This document shows positions 49,947-59,623 of a stretch of 64,000 bases of DNA, one piece after another. The position numbers were made by a program, and so were the translations under genes. Location: contig NZ_JAHKSI010000006.1 of the NCBI RefSeq assembly GCF_019720915.1, positions 22,081 to 86,080 on the forward strand, written 5' to 3'. This stretch comes from Alkalihalobacillus sp. TS-13 (lineage in GTDB: Bacteria > Bacillota > Bacilli > Bacillales > Fictibacillaceae). The first letter of the stretch is position 1. The number at the start of each line of letters is the position of its first letter. The notes under the pieces are model-generated. The model was not told where the DNA came from, did not search any database, and was given only the letters and a program-made list of their open reading frames with translations.

Positions 49947-51548
49947 TTAGATCATTTCAGACACATTATTATAGCCTTTGTTTAGAAAGCAAGAAATGAA
50001 CATCTTTTTGCGCTTATCCTGATCGAAGTTATTATCTAAACAATAATCCAAGAACCCTAATAAAGCTTTTGCTGAAAAAATGGCTCCCTTAGCATGTAAA
50101 TTAGGGATGGCTTTATTAGCTTTATCGGTAATTTTCTCTAAATTTCGTTCACCTCCAAATTCATTGGCTGTGACATATCCATAAAAGGTAACCGATTTCC
50201 CTTCGTATCCGTTATAATTGGGAATATATTCTGATCCCATGTGTGATCCGAGTGAAGCAGAGAGAGTAAACTTCTTTTTGTAATTTTTTGCATCAATAAT
50301 GCATATGCTCTTCTGATCAACGTGTATTAATATCTCAATTTCAGTACGTACATCATCATTCACTGGTTTTGGTCTTAACATCACTTTAAAACCAATCGCT
50401 TTTAGTATTTCCGCTGTTTTATCTTCAAAAACTAGATCATTTTCTTCATATAAATATGATTCTACAAAATCCTCGTTTAAAGAAGCGTATTGATAATCCT
50501 TGAATGTAGTAGCATATTGCTTAGCTTCGTTTTGCGATAATTCTTGTTCAAGAATAGCGGTAATTTCATCTACCGAAAGGGTTTCTATAGATGGATATGA
50601 TGACAGCAACTGGTGCACCTTTTTAATGCTTTTATTCCGATTAGTTGCTGGACCAATCGACCCGAATGAGCTTGCTTTATAACTGTCAACATCTAATCCG
50701 GCGTTTTCAGAAAAGCGCTGTAAGGATATAAGGTATCGCTTGTTGAAGGGATATCTTGCTTCTAGCTTTATGAGTTCTTTGGATGTGGTTATATGCTTTT
50801 CAGATGGAACTCTTAAGGCATCGCCTCGTATATAATCTGCAAGTCCAGTATAATCACAAAGCAACATAATTGTATGTGCAACATCTCCATGTGCAGAAGC
50901 AAAATCTCGTGCACCTTTATCAGAACGTTCCCTATGATCGTATGTACTGGCAACCATTTCTTTCATATCTTTCTTTTCGTCTTCACTAGCACGTCTAAAT
51001 TTTAGAATTTTTTGGGTTACAGAACGTAATTCATCATCTTTTTTTGCTGTAAGTGCAAAAAAAGTAATTTCTTCTTTAGTCACAAAATAGTCTAAATTTT
51101 GTTGATTGGCAAGATTGATTAAAAATTTGGCAGGTCTAATTTGAAAATCATTTTCAAATTTTGGCCGAAAACCACTTTCTAAAAAATAGGCATTTGGGAT
51201 TTGCAGAGTCAATATTTGCTTTGACACGTTTTCACGTATCTTTCTTCCTTCAAGTAATGCAGTTCCTACCTTAGTGAGAGAAAGTGATCCGGAAGGTGTA
51301 ATATAGACATATCCAAATGTTCGGAGCATAGCAGCCCATGTTCTTCCTCCTGATCCATCATGACTAATGTTATCACGCTTAAGCGCCTCGGATACTAACA
51401 CTTCTTCATACTTTTTGTGGACAACTCGATTTCTTGACCAAGTAATTTCAAAATTGTTTGTTGCCTTTTTCAATGCCTGTAGTGCATCAACATGAAACTT
51501 AGGATCCCGTTCTGGTCTTGTAATGAACCATACTTTTCTTTCAGGCAT
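49947..51548 (-). CDS. AlwI-family type II restriction endonuclease
   Basis: ATG 51548 is chosen (AGGGGG eight bases upstream), giving 533 residues; the frame could extend to 51614. The opening M-P-E-R-K-V-W-F-I-T-R-P-E-R-D and the long helical body match the AlwI restriction family. The C-terminal region carries I-E-I-L-I-H and I-C-I-I-D-A-K-N-Y-K-K-K (about residues 405-425), a PD-(D/E)XK nuclease core with D-x-A-K. AlwI itself cuts next to GGATC and is usually paired with adenine methylases; here the only methylase is m5C, so the site may differ. Convergent with vsr. Confidence 0.85.
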   Translation of the reverse strand: MPERKVWFITRPERDPKFHVDALQALKKATNNFEITWSRNRVVHKKYEEVLVSEALKRDNISHDGSGGRTWAAMLRTFGYVYITPSGSLSLTKVGTALLEGRKIRENVSKQILTLQIPNAYFLESGFRPKFENDFQIRPAKFLINLANQQNLDYFVTKEEITFFALTAKKDDELRSVTQKILKFRRASEDEKKDMKEMVASTYDHRERSDKGARDFASAHGDVAHTIMLLCDYTGLADYIRGDALRVPSEKHITTSKELIKLEARYPFNKRYLISLQRFSENAGLDVDSYKASSFGSIGPATNRNKSIKKVHQLLSSYPSIETLSVDEITAILEQELSQNEAKQYATTFKDYQYASLNEDFVESYLYEENDLVFEDKTAEILKAIGFKVMLRPKPVNDDVRTEIEILIHVDQKSICIIDAKNYKKKFTLSASLGSHMGSEYIPNYNGYEGKSVTFYGYVTANEFGGERNLEKITDKANKAIPNLHAKGAIFSAKALLGFLDYCLDNNFDQDKRKKMFISCFLNKGYNNVSEMI

Positions 51549-52131
51549 ATTTTTATCCCCCTTTTCAGCTAAACGAAGTTTCTCATAAGTAAGTTTTTTC
51601 GTTTCTAAACCCAATCACCTATAAGATCCATGAATAAGTTAATTTCTGAAGTAATGTAACCATTAATTTCTGTAAAAATCTTAATCTCACTAAAATTCTA
51701 CAAGGGAGTAGTAAACACCTTTCGATTATATTTCTTTTATAGAATTAAATAAAAGTGTGCTGTCGAATTGAAAGGTAATGTAAAACTAGTAAAAATGAAA
51801 TGTCTCATTCAACCTACAAGAATCTGTACTTGTTGGTTCCATCATACATATTAATAAGAAATTGTGGAATGCAATTATTGCTGTTGTTATAGAATCAAAA
51901 GATTGTGGAATCCAATTAAAGGAATTACTGTCTTTCGCTAATAAGTTTCAAGTAGTCTCATATTAAAAGATCATTTAAACTAAATTTAAAATATATAGTA
52001 TTAAATTAGTGAAAAGTATCGATTAAATTCTGTGTATAAAATATATAATTTGACTATATATTAAAAATCTAGTAAAATAAATTCAGATATTATTAATTAA
52101 AGCGTTTAAATTGCTAGGAGGCAGAGTGCAC
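51549..52131. other. AT-rich gap between the endonuclease and the GHKL operon
   Basis: No gene seen; very AT-rich. It must carry the promoter of the rightward operon, but I cannot place it confidently. Confidence 0.4.
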
Positions 52132-52368
52132 ATGGAAAGTAAACAAGAGAAATTTGTGCGTCTAGCAGAACAAAGAGTTACAGAAGTAATCAAAAAAATC
52201 CGTCTGATTGGTAATCTTTCTAATCGTAGAAACTATGATTATGAAAAAGACCATGTAAATGAAATTATTAAAACCTTGGAAAATGAACTTAAAGAATTAA
52301 AGAAAAGATTTGAAGAAGAAAGTAGACAAGACAAAACCACTTTTACTTTTTCTAAAAAAAGTAAATAA
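52132..52368 (+). CDS. Short coiled-coil protein before the GHKL ATPase
   Basis: ATG 52132, with AGGAGG ten bases upstream (in-frame GTG at 52126 possible), gives 78 residues. Mostly one long helix rich in Lys and Glu (E-N-E-L-K-E-L-K-K-R-F-E-E-E), with an R-L-I-G-N-L-S-N-R-R-N-Y motif near residues 25-35. It is the first gene of the operon; the GHKL gene follows by 20 nt. Small helical proteins of this kind also precede MORC-like ATPases in other restriction loci; role unknown. Confidence 0.7.
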   Translation: MESKQEKFVRLAEQRVTEVIKKIRLIGNLSNRRNYDYEKDHVNEIIKTLENELKELKKRFEEESRQDKTTFTFSKKSK

Positions 52369-52388
52369 TAAATGGAGGTACATAATTA

Positions 52389-54170
52389 ATGTTGTGGGAT
52401 TTTCCTTTAAACACCGGTAGTGGTCAATCAGAAGGATTGAATATACATGGTATAGATTTCTTCAGAGCAGATCCTTTTAAACACTTGGCACGTGAGATAC
52501 TTCAAAATTCTTTGGATGCAAAAGTCGATCATATTAAAGGTCCGGTTTTAGTAAAATTTAATCATTATCGTATATCCTCTTCGAGACTCCCCGGTAAAGA
52601 TGAGCTTGCACACCGGTTTGAGTTATGCACCAAGGATACTGAACTTTCTTTAAAAGATAAAAAATTTTTTGAAAAAGGTAAAGATATTTTAAGCAAAGAT
52701 AAAATTGATTTACTAAAGATAAGTGACTATCAGACAACAGGTTTAAGAGGGGTATTGGAGAATAAAAAAGAATGGAAACGTTTAATTACCAAAGGTGGAG
52801 ACAGTAACAAAGCCGTTGGTGCTGGGGGGTCTTATGGTATTGGGAAGAATGCTCCATTTGCCTGCTCGTTACTAAACACAGTCTATTATTCTACTTTTAA
52901 TATAGAAGGGGAGCGTGGGTTCCAAGGGGTTTCTAAGCTTGCTTCTCATATTAAAGATGGTAGTGAAACCAGAGGAACAGGGTATTTCCGTAAGGAAGAT
53001 TTTTCTCCTATTACGGATTTTAATAATATTGATCCAATTTTCAATCGAGATAAGTATGGTACAGATGTTTATATTGCTGGACTTAAAGCTCCTGAAGATT
53101 GGAAAGATAAAGTTATTAAGGCGGTCTTGGATAACTTCTTTGTAGCGATTCATGAAGGGAAGTTAGAAGTTGAAGTGGATAACCAAATTATAAATAAGGA
53201 TAACCTTCATGAGTTAATTGGAAAATATATATATCAAGATAAGAATCTTTTAACTAACGAGTTTTATGAAGCTCTAAATACCGATCCTATTATTCTTCCC
53301 TTTGAAGACCTAGGCCATCTTGAGTTCTATATTCATGAAGCTTTAAATTACAGTAGAAGAGTTGCTATGGTGCGTGAAACAGGTATGAAGATTTTCCATC
53401 TAGATAGATTTCCTACTGGGTTTTATTTTTCCGGAGTTATGATCGCTAGAGGGAAAGAACTTAATGAACTTCTCCGTCAAACTGAGCCGCCCACGCACGA
53501 TGACTGGCAAGCTGACATACATGAAGACACCAAAATGGCATCAACTAAATTAAAAGCTTTAAAAAGTACAATCCGGAATAAAGTAAGAGAAATAAGCCAT
53601 GTAGATGAGGAAGAGAGCGTTGACTTGGAAGGGTTAACAGATTTCCTCCCTGATTTAACAAATGAAGGAAATCCATTTGGCGAAACAGATCAGAAAGCCG
53701 ATGAAACTTCTGATAAACCTAGAGGGATGAAGTTAAAAGTAAGAAGAGGAAAAAATAAGTTATTTGGTTCTATTAATACACCTCGACAAAGAAAGAATCC
53801 TAAATCAAAACCGACACCGTCGAATCCACCTAATCCAAACCCAACACCACCCGATCCTAAACCTAAAGTTCCATTGAAAATAAATAGAATTCGTTCAAGG
53901 GGTACTCTAGAGGAAGGCACATATAAAGTCTCAATTTATCCTGAAAACAAAGGAACAGGCTATGTCCAAGTGAAAGTGGTTGGAGAAGATGCAAAAGCTT
54001 ATAATGAACCTTTAAATAAAGTTGTAGAACAGGGAACAGATTTGGAATTGCAAATTAAGAATGATAGGATTGGCCCTCTTAATTTTGAAGCAGGGATTCC
54101 GAAGACCATTTTTGTTACTTTGCAAAATAATATGCGTTGTTCATTGGAGGTATCCGTTCATGAAAGTTAA
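52389..54170 (+). CDS. GHKL ATPase of MutL/MORC type (restriction-associated)
   Basis: A 593-residue protein with an N-terminal GHKL ATPase domain. Motif N is E36-I-L-Q-N-S-L-D-A44, motif G1 is K-I-S-D-Y-Q-T-T-G-L (about 113-123), and motif G2 is G-A-G-G-S-Y-G-I-G-K (about 146-155). A transducer domain with R-R-V-A-M-V-R-E-T-G-M-K follows (about 327-338), as in MORC-like bacterial proteins. A Pro/Asn/Lys-rich linker (about 475-500) leads to a beta-sandwich C-terminal domain. Prokaryotic MORC-like ATPases are known beside m5C methylases and Vsr in restriction systems, exactly the setting here. It probably clamps DNA or drives nuclease action. Confidence 0.85.
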   Translation: MLWDFPLNTGSGQSEGLNIHGIDFFRADPFKHLAREILQNSLDAKVDHIKGPVLVKFNHYRISSSRLPGKDELAHRFELCTKDTELSLKDKKFFEKGKDILSKDKIDLLKISDYQTTGLRGVLENKKEWKRLITKGGDSNKAVGAGGSYGIGKNAPFACSLLNTVYYSTFNIEGERGFQGVSKLASHIKDGSETRGTGYFRKEDFSPITDFNNIDPIFNRDKYGTDVYIAGLKAPEDWKDKVIKAVLDNFFVAIHEGKLEVEVDNQIINKDNLHELIGKYIYQDKNLLTNEFYEALNTDPIILPFEDLGHLEFYIHEALNYSRRVAMVRETGMKIFHLDRFPTGFYFSGVMIARGKELNELLRQTEPPTHDDWQADIHEDTKMASTKLKALKSTIRNKVREISHVDEEESVDLEGLTDFLPDLTNEGNPFGETDQKADETSDKPRGMKLKVRRGKNKLFGSINTPRQRKNPKSKPTPSNPPNPNPTPPDPKPKVPLKINRIRSRGTLEEGTYKVSIYPENKGTGYVQVKVVGEDAKAYNEPLNKVVEQGTDLELQIKNDRIGPLNFEAGIPKTIFVTLQNNMRCSLEVSVHES

Positions 54171-55023
54171 ACCAAGGCATTTCCCTCATCCGGTTCTCTC
54201 TTTTTTCTCTGATGACTTTAATGAGAGCACTTTTGATGCAAAGGTTGAACCAATTATAAGTGAAAATTCTTTTGAATTTTTGATTGATTTTAATCTAAAT
54301 AATCAAGATCTTAGAAAAATTATTGCAGAAGAAAAAGCAAAATTTATGGTTCACATAGAATGTGTTAAAACGTGGGTGCGTCTTGCTGAGAAAACCTCTA
54401 ATTCATCAATAGAAGTTTCGGTCCCTGCTGAAAAGCTACACGATCGCGCGGATGTATGTGTTTTTGTTGTTGCGGACCAAGACATTCCGAGGTACCGAAA
54501 TGATTGCTTTCATCCTGACTTTGAAGGTGAATTCTTTCAAATCAAGAAAGGGGATATATTGGCTGTTGGCCCAGAAATTTCAGTTAACCTAGAGAAAAAA
54601 CCTCTTGAGAAAATTAATTCAATTTTTCAATTGGTTAAAGATCCTACATACAAGGAAGGGGATATGTCAGTAAATGTAGAAAGTGAAAAAATTACAGTTT
54701 TATTATCTATAGCTACTCATTCAAAATATCAGCAACTTATAAGAGATCCAAATTTAATTCCAGTTTTCCATACTATGATAGCTGTGCCAGCTCTTGTTTA
54801 TGCTCTTTCCTATATTAAAGAAACTTTTGAATGTCAACGAGATTTAGAAGAACTAACAAGTTATTCTTGGTATAAATCTATAAGCAGGCGTTTAGAAGAA
54901 ATGAATATTGACATCGAAAATACAGGTAGTCTAGAAGATCCTGTTAGCCTTGCAGTGAAACTTGTTAATAAACCTATGGTGAAAGCGATTAAGGCAATTG
55001 AAAAATATACTGAGGAACATTAA
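54160..55023 (+). CDS. Hypothetical protein of the GHKL restriction operon (287 aa)
   Basis: ATG 54160 lies inside the end of the GHKL gene (11 nt overlap, GGAGG ten bases upstream), so translation is probably coupled; the frame from 54061 is not used. The N-terminal 150 residues are beta-rich with F-P-H-P-V-L near residue 8 and R-Y-R-N-D-C-F-H-P near 108. The C-terminal half is helical. No catalytic motif is visible. Tight coupling suggests a complex with the ATPase. Confidence 0.7.
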   Translation: MKVKPRHFPHPVLSFFSDDFNESTFDAKVEPIISENSFEFLIDFNLNNQDLRKIIAEEKAKFMVHIECVKTWVRLAEKTSNSSIEVSVPAEKLHDRADVCVFVVADQDIPRYRNDCFHPDFEGEFFQIKKGDILAVGPEISVNLEKKPLEKINSIFQLVKDPTYKEGDMSVNVESEKITVLLSIATHSKYQQLIRDPNLIPVFHTMIAVPALVYALSYIKETFECQRDLEELTSYSWYKSISRRLEEMNIDIENTGSLEDPVSLAVKLVNKPMVKAIKAIEKYTEEH

Positions 55024-55040
55024 ATTGGAGGGTGGACCAG

Positions 55041-55802
55041 ATGACTAAGTTGCTTAATTCAGACTTTCTTTCGGAATTAAAAGCAAGAATACCCCAAAAC
55101 TTGGATTATTATTATGAAGACAACATATGGTTAAATTCTTACTTTAAATCGTTAGAACCATTAGAAAAGGAGTTCTTAATACGACCAGTAGATTTACAAG
55201 TTCAGGAATCTAAAAACGACAAATTGGACTTTGAGAATATAAAGCTACTATATGGTGCGCTTAAGGATATGAGTTTATCGATAGCTGCGGACGAGAGAGT
55301 ATGGGCCTATATGACACACATTACTTATTGGGACTACATGAAAAAACGTTGGCCTATAGAGAATGTAACTGATAAACATTCAAAAGAAAATTTTATTAAA
55401 ACTCACTATTTTTATGGAGAAAAGCCTAGAAATAGAAATGGTTTAGCACGGCTTTGGTGGATAGGTTATGTTACATATGATGAAAACTTAGAAGATAAAT
55501 TCGAACTTACTGAATTTATGGTAAAAAATCAAGATCAGGATTTAACAAGAATGATTATGGAGACAGCAACAATTGCAAGAAATCGTACAGCTGTCACGGT
55601 AATATTAAAGGTTATAAGAAATCTGCAAAATAGTGATCCTAGTTTTAGTGTAAGAAGTTTTATAAGAGATGTAGCTAAATATATAAACTTTACAGGAAGT
55701 GTTACATTATGGGATTCATTAGACTATAAAGAGGTGGAAGAGTCGGTGAATTCAATGAGTGAACAATGGATTAGAAAAAAAAGTTTAATTGTAAATCAAT
55801 AA
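55041..55802 (+). CDS. DUF6339-like protein
   Basis: ATG 55041 with GGAGGG eight bases upstream gives 253 residues (GTG 55032 is possible). Helical protein with R-x2-D-L-Q near residue 50, W-A-Y-M-T-H-x2-Y-W-D-Y-M (about 85-96), then H-Y-F-Y-G and a conserved-looking A-R-L-W-W-I-G-Y (about 133-140). This matches what I recall of the DUF6339 family found in restriction islands. It is the last gene of the four-gene operon. Confidence 0.65.
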   Translation: MTKLLNSDFLSELKARIPQNLDYYYEDNIWLNSYFKSLEPLEKEFLIRPVDLQVQESKNDKLDFENIKLLYGALKDMSLSIAADERVWAYMTHITYWDYMKKRWPIENVTDKHSKENFIKTHYFYGEKPRNRNGLARLWWIGYVTYDENLEDKFELTEFMVKNQDQDLTRMIMETATIARNRTAVTVILKVIRNLQNSDPSFSVRSFIRDVAKYINFTGSVTLWDSLDYKEVEESVNSMSEQWIRKKSLIVNQ

Positions 55803-56052
55803 GTACAATTGGTTCTCCCTAAGTTGAGAGCCATTTTCACTTTTAGTAAATTAGAGTGAAAAAATTTTTTATCTTTATTCTCTTAATGTTCAAGGTTTGG
55901 AGTACTTAAAGAGTTACATAGTATAATGTGAAGAATGATAGAAGGGTCTATGGCGCTTTAGTATATGGTAAAAACTGCGCCAATGTAGGTTGCAACTGAT
56001 CTTCTCTTTTTAGACTCCGGTTAGTAAAATATTTTCATTAAGGGGTAGAAAA
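55803..56052. other. Short gap before the 628-aa nuclease gene
   Basis: No gene seen. A weak AATTGGTTCTC/GAGAGCCATTTT hairpin near 55807-55835 may end the GHKL operon. Confidence 0.35.
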
Positions 56053-57939
56053 ATGCTTATTAATAAGGAAAAATATAGAAGATTTAAAAACAATTTCACA
56101 AAAATTAGTGATAGTCACGAAATGTTAAAAGTGTTAGTGAAAGAGTACATAAAAGAAGGGTACCAATTTCATAGATTATTCCTACATAGTAAAGTTGTAT
56201 ATAGTTTAAATTTTGAGCTTTTATTAGATTTATCAAGTGAGTTATCCAAACTTAAAATAAAAAATTCAGATAAAGTAAGAGAAGACCTGCTCTGTTTATC
56301 TCAATTTATGAGAACTTATGAAATATATAAAGAAGAATTAAAACTAATATTAGAACAGAACAGAGTAAGAATGGAAGATTTATTTTACTTTTTGGAATTT
56401 CTTAAAAGGAAAATGCTTACTGAGGGGAAAGGTATTGATAACATATCTTATCCTTCTGAAATATTAAAATCCCAATACAATCATTTACTAGACTCATTTC
56501 CAGAAGTTATTAGAATGATTCAAAATGAAGTTTTACCCACAGATTACAGGGAACCAAAACAAATAAAGAGATGTATTCCTGAAATATTCAGAATCCTTTT
56601 ATTTATAACCTCTGTAAGAGGACTTATAGATTCTATATGCATTGAGTTATATAGACCAAAAATAGTTGAAGGAGAATTATTAAAGAACTTCAATTTAGAT
56701 AAAGGTGTATTTCTTGAGCATAATTTAACTTATTGGAAAAATATGGAAATAACTAGAGATCTTAACCAGAAAGAATTCTATAATTATTCTCTTGAAACGA
56801 AAGAGAATATTAAACTTTTAGAAGATAACCAGGCTTTAAAGTTAAGTAATGATGGAAAAGTGATGAATTTTGATTTCTCTAAAGGAAATTTGTACGTGGC
56901 AGCAAAAGAGGTAAGACAGGCATATAAGCTGTTAGAACCTCTTTATAATAGTCCTAGAACTAAATTTATCCATGATAAGAAAGAATTTTATATGGAAGAT
57001 TTGCTAAGACTTTACGAAAAGATCTACAGTTATGCATTAGAAAAACATGATCATTACAAAATAGAAGTTCTCGGTGAAAAGAGATTAATTAAATACTTAC
57101 ATTTAAACAAAAATGAAAAGACTTTATTAAGAACATTATCCTTTAATATTGGTAAAGACAATGTTTCATTGGTAAATTCAAAACCTCTATTAAGGTTAGA
57201 GAATAAGTATTTTATTGTTCCGACATGGATTACCTCACTTTCGATAGATAGTAATGTAGATAAGGTCTTATCAAATACTGAAGTCATTTTTGATTCAGAT
57301 GATAAAGGCTACGCTTTTGAGAAAAGTATTGAAAATCTGTTTGATAAACATCAAATAACGTTTGGAAAAGTAAAACATGATAAAGAAAAAAATGTTCCAG
57401 AGATAGATGGTATTTTCTCAATAGATGATTATATATTTATATTTGAGGCGAAAACTTCAATCAAGCCTAATTCTATACAGCAAGCTTATTATATTTTAAA
57501 CAATTCCTTGAAGAAAGCAGAAGATCAACTTAAGTATAGGGTGGATATAATTACCAATGATATTCAAAAAAGAAAGATAATTGAGGAGAAATCAAAAGTT
57601 AAGATAGAAGGGAAGAAAATTTTACCCTTTGTATTAACAAATCATTGTTTTTTTAATGGATATAGAGAACTTTTAAAGAATAGAGAAATACATCTACCTA
57701 TTATTGATTATGCTTCACTAAACAGGATTTTAGAGAAAAAGTCTGTACCTTTATGGGATTTCTCAACTCAAAGTAATTGTTATATAAAAAAAGAGGTATC
57801 CTGTAAAGATGGTAAAGATTTGGAATCATACATGTTAAATCAGGCATTCTGTATCAGAAGTATGGAGAAGCCAACTTTGCAAGTATCAGAAACTGGAGCT
57901 GTCTTTTCAATAGTTAAACCAATTTCAATTTGTAATTAA
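56053..57939 (+). CDS. Large protein with C-terminal PD-(D/E)XK nuclease domain
   Basis: A 628-residue, AT-rich-coded protein. Residues 1-410 are helical and unrecognised. From about residue 415 a nuclease-like domain is visible: F-E-K-S-I-E-N-L, P-E-I-D-G-I-F-S-I (catalytic Asp about 456), then I-F-I-F-E-A-K-T-S (about 463-471, the ExK pair), with a Q-A-Y-Y helix after it, as in NERD-like and Mrr-like nucleases. ATG behind AAGGGG. It stands alone between the GHKL operon and a toxin-antitoxin pair and is probably a defence nuclease. Confidence 0.7.
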   Translation: MLINKEKYRRFKNNFTKISDSHEMLKVLVKEYIKEGYQFHRLFLHSKVVYSLNFELLLDLSSELSKLKIKNSDKVREDLLCLSQFMRTYEIYKEELKLILEQNRVRMEDLFYFLEFLKRKMLTEGKGIDNISYPSEILKSQYNHLLDSFPEVIRMIQNEVLPTDYREPKQIKRCIPEIFRILLFITSVRGLIDSICIELYRPKIVEGELLKNFNLDKGVFLEHNLTYWKNMEITRDLNQKEFYNYSLETKENIKLLEDNQALKLSNDGKVMNFDFSKGNLYVAAKEVRQAYKLLEPLYNSPRTKFIHDKKEFYMEDLLRLYEKIYSYALEKHDHYKIEVLGEKRLIKYLHLNKNEKTLLRTLSFNIGKDNVSLVNSKPLLRLENKYFIVPTWITSLSIDSNVDKVLSNTEVIFDSDDKGYAFEKSIENLFDKHQITFGKVKHDKEKNVPEIDGIFSIDDYIFIFEAKTSIKPNSIQQAYYILNNSLKKAEDQLKYRVDIITNDIQKRKIIEEKSKVKIEGKKILPFVLTNHCFFNGYRELLKNREIHLPIIDYASLNRILEKKSVPLWDFSTQSNCYIKKEVSCKDGKDLESYMLNQAFCIRSMEKPTLQVSETGAVFSIVKPISICN

Positions 57940-57949
57940 AGCATTCAAA

Positions 57950-57996
57950 AATAAATATCAATAAAATTTATTAATAAATTTTATTGATATTTATTT
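57950..57996 (+). terminator. Terminator of the nuclease gene
   Basis: AATAAATATCAATAAAATTT and its exact inverted copy form a 20-base perfect stem; AT-only, so it may also be a protein or replication site. Confidence 0.6.
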
Positions 57997-58416
57997 TAAT
58001 GATTAGGGTTTCTAATATTCGATTCTTCAAGTGTTTGGAGAATGGATTTACCATAGTAACCACATCAAAAGTGAGCCACTCTACTATATTTAATTTCTGC
58101 TAGTGGGTTTATATATGGATATTTAGGGATCTTTTCCAAGGGAGGGGCAAGGACCCCAGATATATCGTAGAGACAAAAGTTTATATTATCTAAAATACAT
58201 ATAACTTTGTCCAATTTAAGCAAGGTTATTTTGGAGGATTTAACTATACCGATTAATCTAGAATGTAACCGTCCAATATACATATGTAAAAATAGTAATA
58301 TTATAACTTACTATACTTTATTAAATTGTTAAAAAAAGGATTTAGTGATTTAAGATAGAAACAATAAATAGTAAAAGTAATTAAAATAAAAAAAGTTAGG
58401 GGGAAGGGTGATGTTA
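57997..58416. other. Intergenic stretch before the toxin-antitoxin pair
   Basis: A 72-codon minus frame (58065-58283) has no ribosome site and no recognisable features. A TATAATATTA-type AT-rich promoter zone precedes 58417. Nothing else. Confidence 0.35.
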
Positions 58417-59079
58417 ATGGTTAAAACTGAAAAAGTAAAAGCTTTAGATTTAGCTAAATGGTTTATAAAGCATGATTTCGATAAACCAAAAGATACCATT
58501 GAAGGTAATAGTAAACTTCAAAATTTAATTTATTTTTCTCAATTAATCCATCTAGCTAAAAATGGTGACACCCTATTTAATGATAAGATTTATGCTTCTG
58601 AAAATGGATCAGTTATCGAAGCGATAAGCAAACAATATTATGATAAAGATTTTATTTCGGAAGCATCTGTATATAATGGTGAGTTTCCAGAAGAAATTAT
58701 AGAAACATTACTAATAACCATAGAAATTTTTGGTGGCTTATCTGCGACAGAATTATTAGACATAAACTATCAACAGAATAGTTGGATAAAAGCGTACAAT
58801 AACTCTTCTGTTGGAAGGTCTAATTCTAAAGATGAAAGTGAAATAAATATTGATTGTTTAATAAAAGATGACTTGAATAACTTTCGGGAATTGTTGAGTG
58901 CATATGATTCAATAAATAACAATTTAGATTTTAGAGTTATAAAAGGAAGAACATATTATTTTGACCCAACGAAATTAGAGTTAAGCGATGAGATAATTAA
59001 AAAACTAGAAGAATTTAATGGTAACGAATCAGCATATACTATTTACTTTGATGATAACGTAGGATTGGTGATTTATTGA
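58417..59079 (+). CDS. Panacea/SocA-like antitoxin (DUF4065)
   Basis: ATG 58417 (AAGGG eight bases upstream; ATG 58411 also possible) gives 220 residues. The first 110 residues match the Panacea (SocA, DUF4065) antitoxin fold: A-K-W-F-I near residue 12, K-L-Q-N-L-I-Y-F-S-Q (about 32-41), Y-A-S-E-N-G-S-V (about 61-68) and G-L-S-A-x-E-L (about 107-113). Panacea proteins are versatile antitoxins encoded next to varied toxins. The stop overlaps the start of the PemK-like gene (ATGA). Confidence 0.8.
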   Translation: MVKTEKVKALDLAKWFIKHDFDKPKDTIEGNSKLQNLIYFSQLIHLAKNGDTLFNDKIYASENGSVIEAISKQYYDKDFISEASVYNGEFPEEIIETLLITIEIFGGLSATELLDINYQQNSWIKAYNNSSVGRSNSKDESEINIDCLIKDDLNNFRELLSAYDSINNNLDFRVIKGRTYYFDPTKLELSDEIIKKLEEFNGNESAYTIYFDDNVGLVIY

Positions 59080-59492
59080 TGAATATCACTATTGGTCAGG
59101 GTCTTTGGTTAAAAATGCCTTTTGCTGATGGAGGTAAGTGTAATTATGAAAGACCGTTCTTAGTTATTAGAATAGATTCACAAAATAATAAGTTATTACT
59201 TTTAAACGTTTCTTCAATAAAAGGGAAAACTCATAAACTACTCTTTGATTCAAATAGGCGCTTACCCAAATATAATCCACCTCTGTCTGAACCATCTTTT
59301 GTAAAATTAGATGCATTATATACTATTGAATATTACGATGATTTACAAACAAAGTTACTATCCACTGGTAAACAATATGATTACGAAGAGCTTCAAAGAA
59401 TTACACAGTTATTCGATACTTATCGAAAAATAAAAAAGAATGTTTTAGAAGTTACATATGATCAAAAAACACTAATAGCCATCAACTCCTAA
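59079..59492 (+). CDS. PemK/MazF-like toxin partner
   Basis: ATG 59079 overlaps the antitoxin stop by one base. The 137 residues begin I-G-Q-G-L-W-L-K-M-P-F and continue Y-E-R-P-F-L-V-I-R-I, close to the G-D-(I/V)-x-x-V and R-P-x-x-V-I motifs of the PemK/MazF (SH3-like barrel) RNases. The end is helical. With the Panacea gene it forms a predicted toxin-antitoxin module. Cleavage specificity unknown. Confidence 0.7.
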   Translation: MNITIGQGLWLKMPFADGGKCNYERPFLVIRIDSQNNKLLLLNVSSIKGKTHKLLFDSNRRLPKYNPPLSEPSFVKLDALYTIEYYDDLQTKLLSTGKQYDYEELQRITQLFDTYRKIKKNVLEVTYDQKTLIAINS

Positions 59493-59510
59493 ATTTTTTA
59501 GGAGTTTTTA
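59484..59510 (+). terminator. Terminator of the toxin-antitoxin pair
   Basis: AACTCCTAAA and TTTAGGAGTT arms around TTT, then TTTATT. Confidence 0.75.
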
Positions 59511-59623
59511 TTATTGATATTTAAAAAGATAATAAGATAGAAAAACCAAAATCAATGTATAATGATGATTTTAATTTATTATCCATAGCATATATTTCCT
59601 TTGTTCTCCTCATTATAATTATT

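Noticed and set aside
58065-58283. 72-codon minus frame
   Set aside because: No ribosome site, no homology I can see, and AT-rich intergenic composition.
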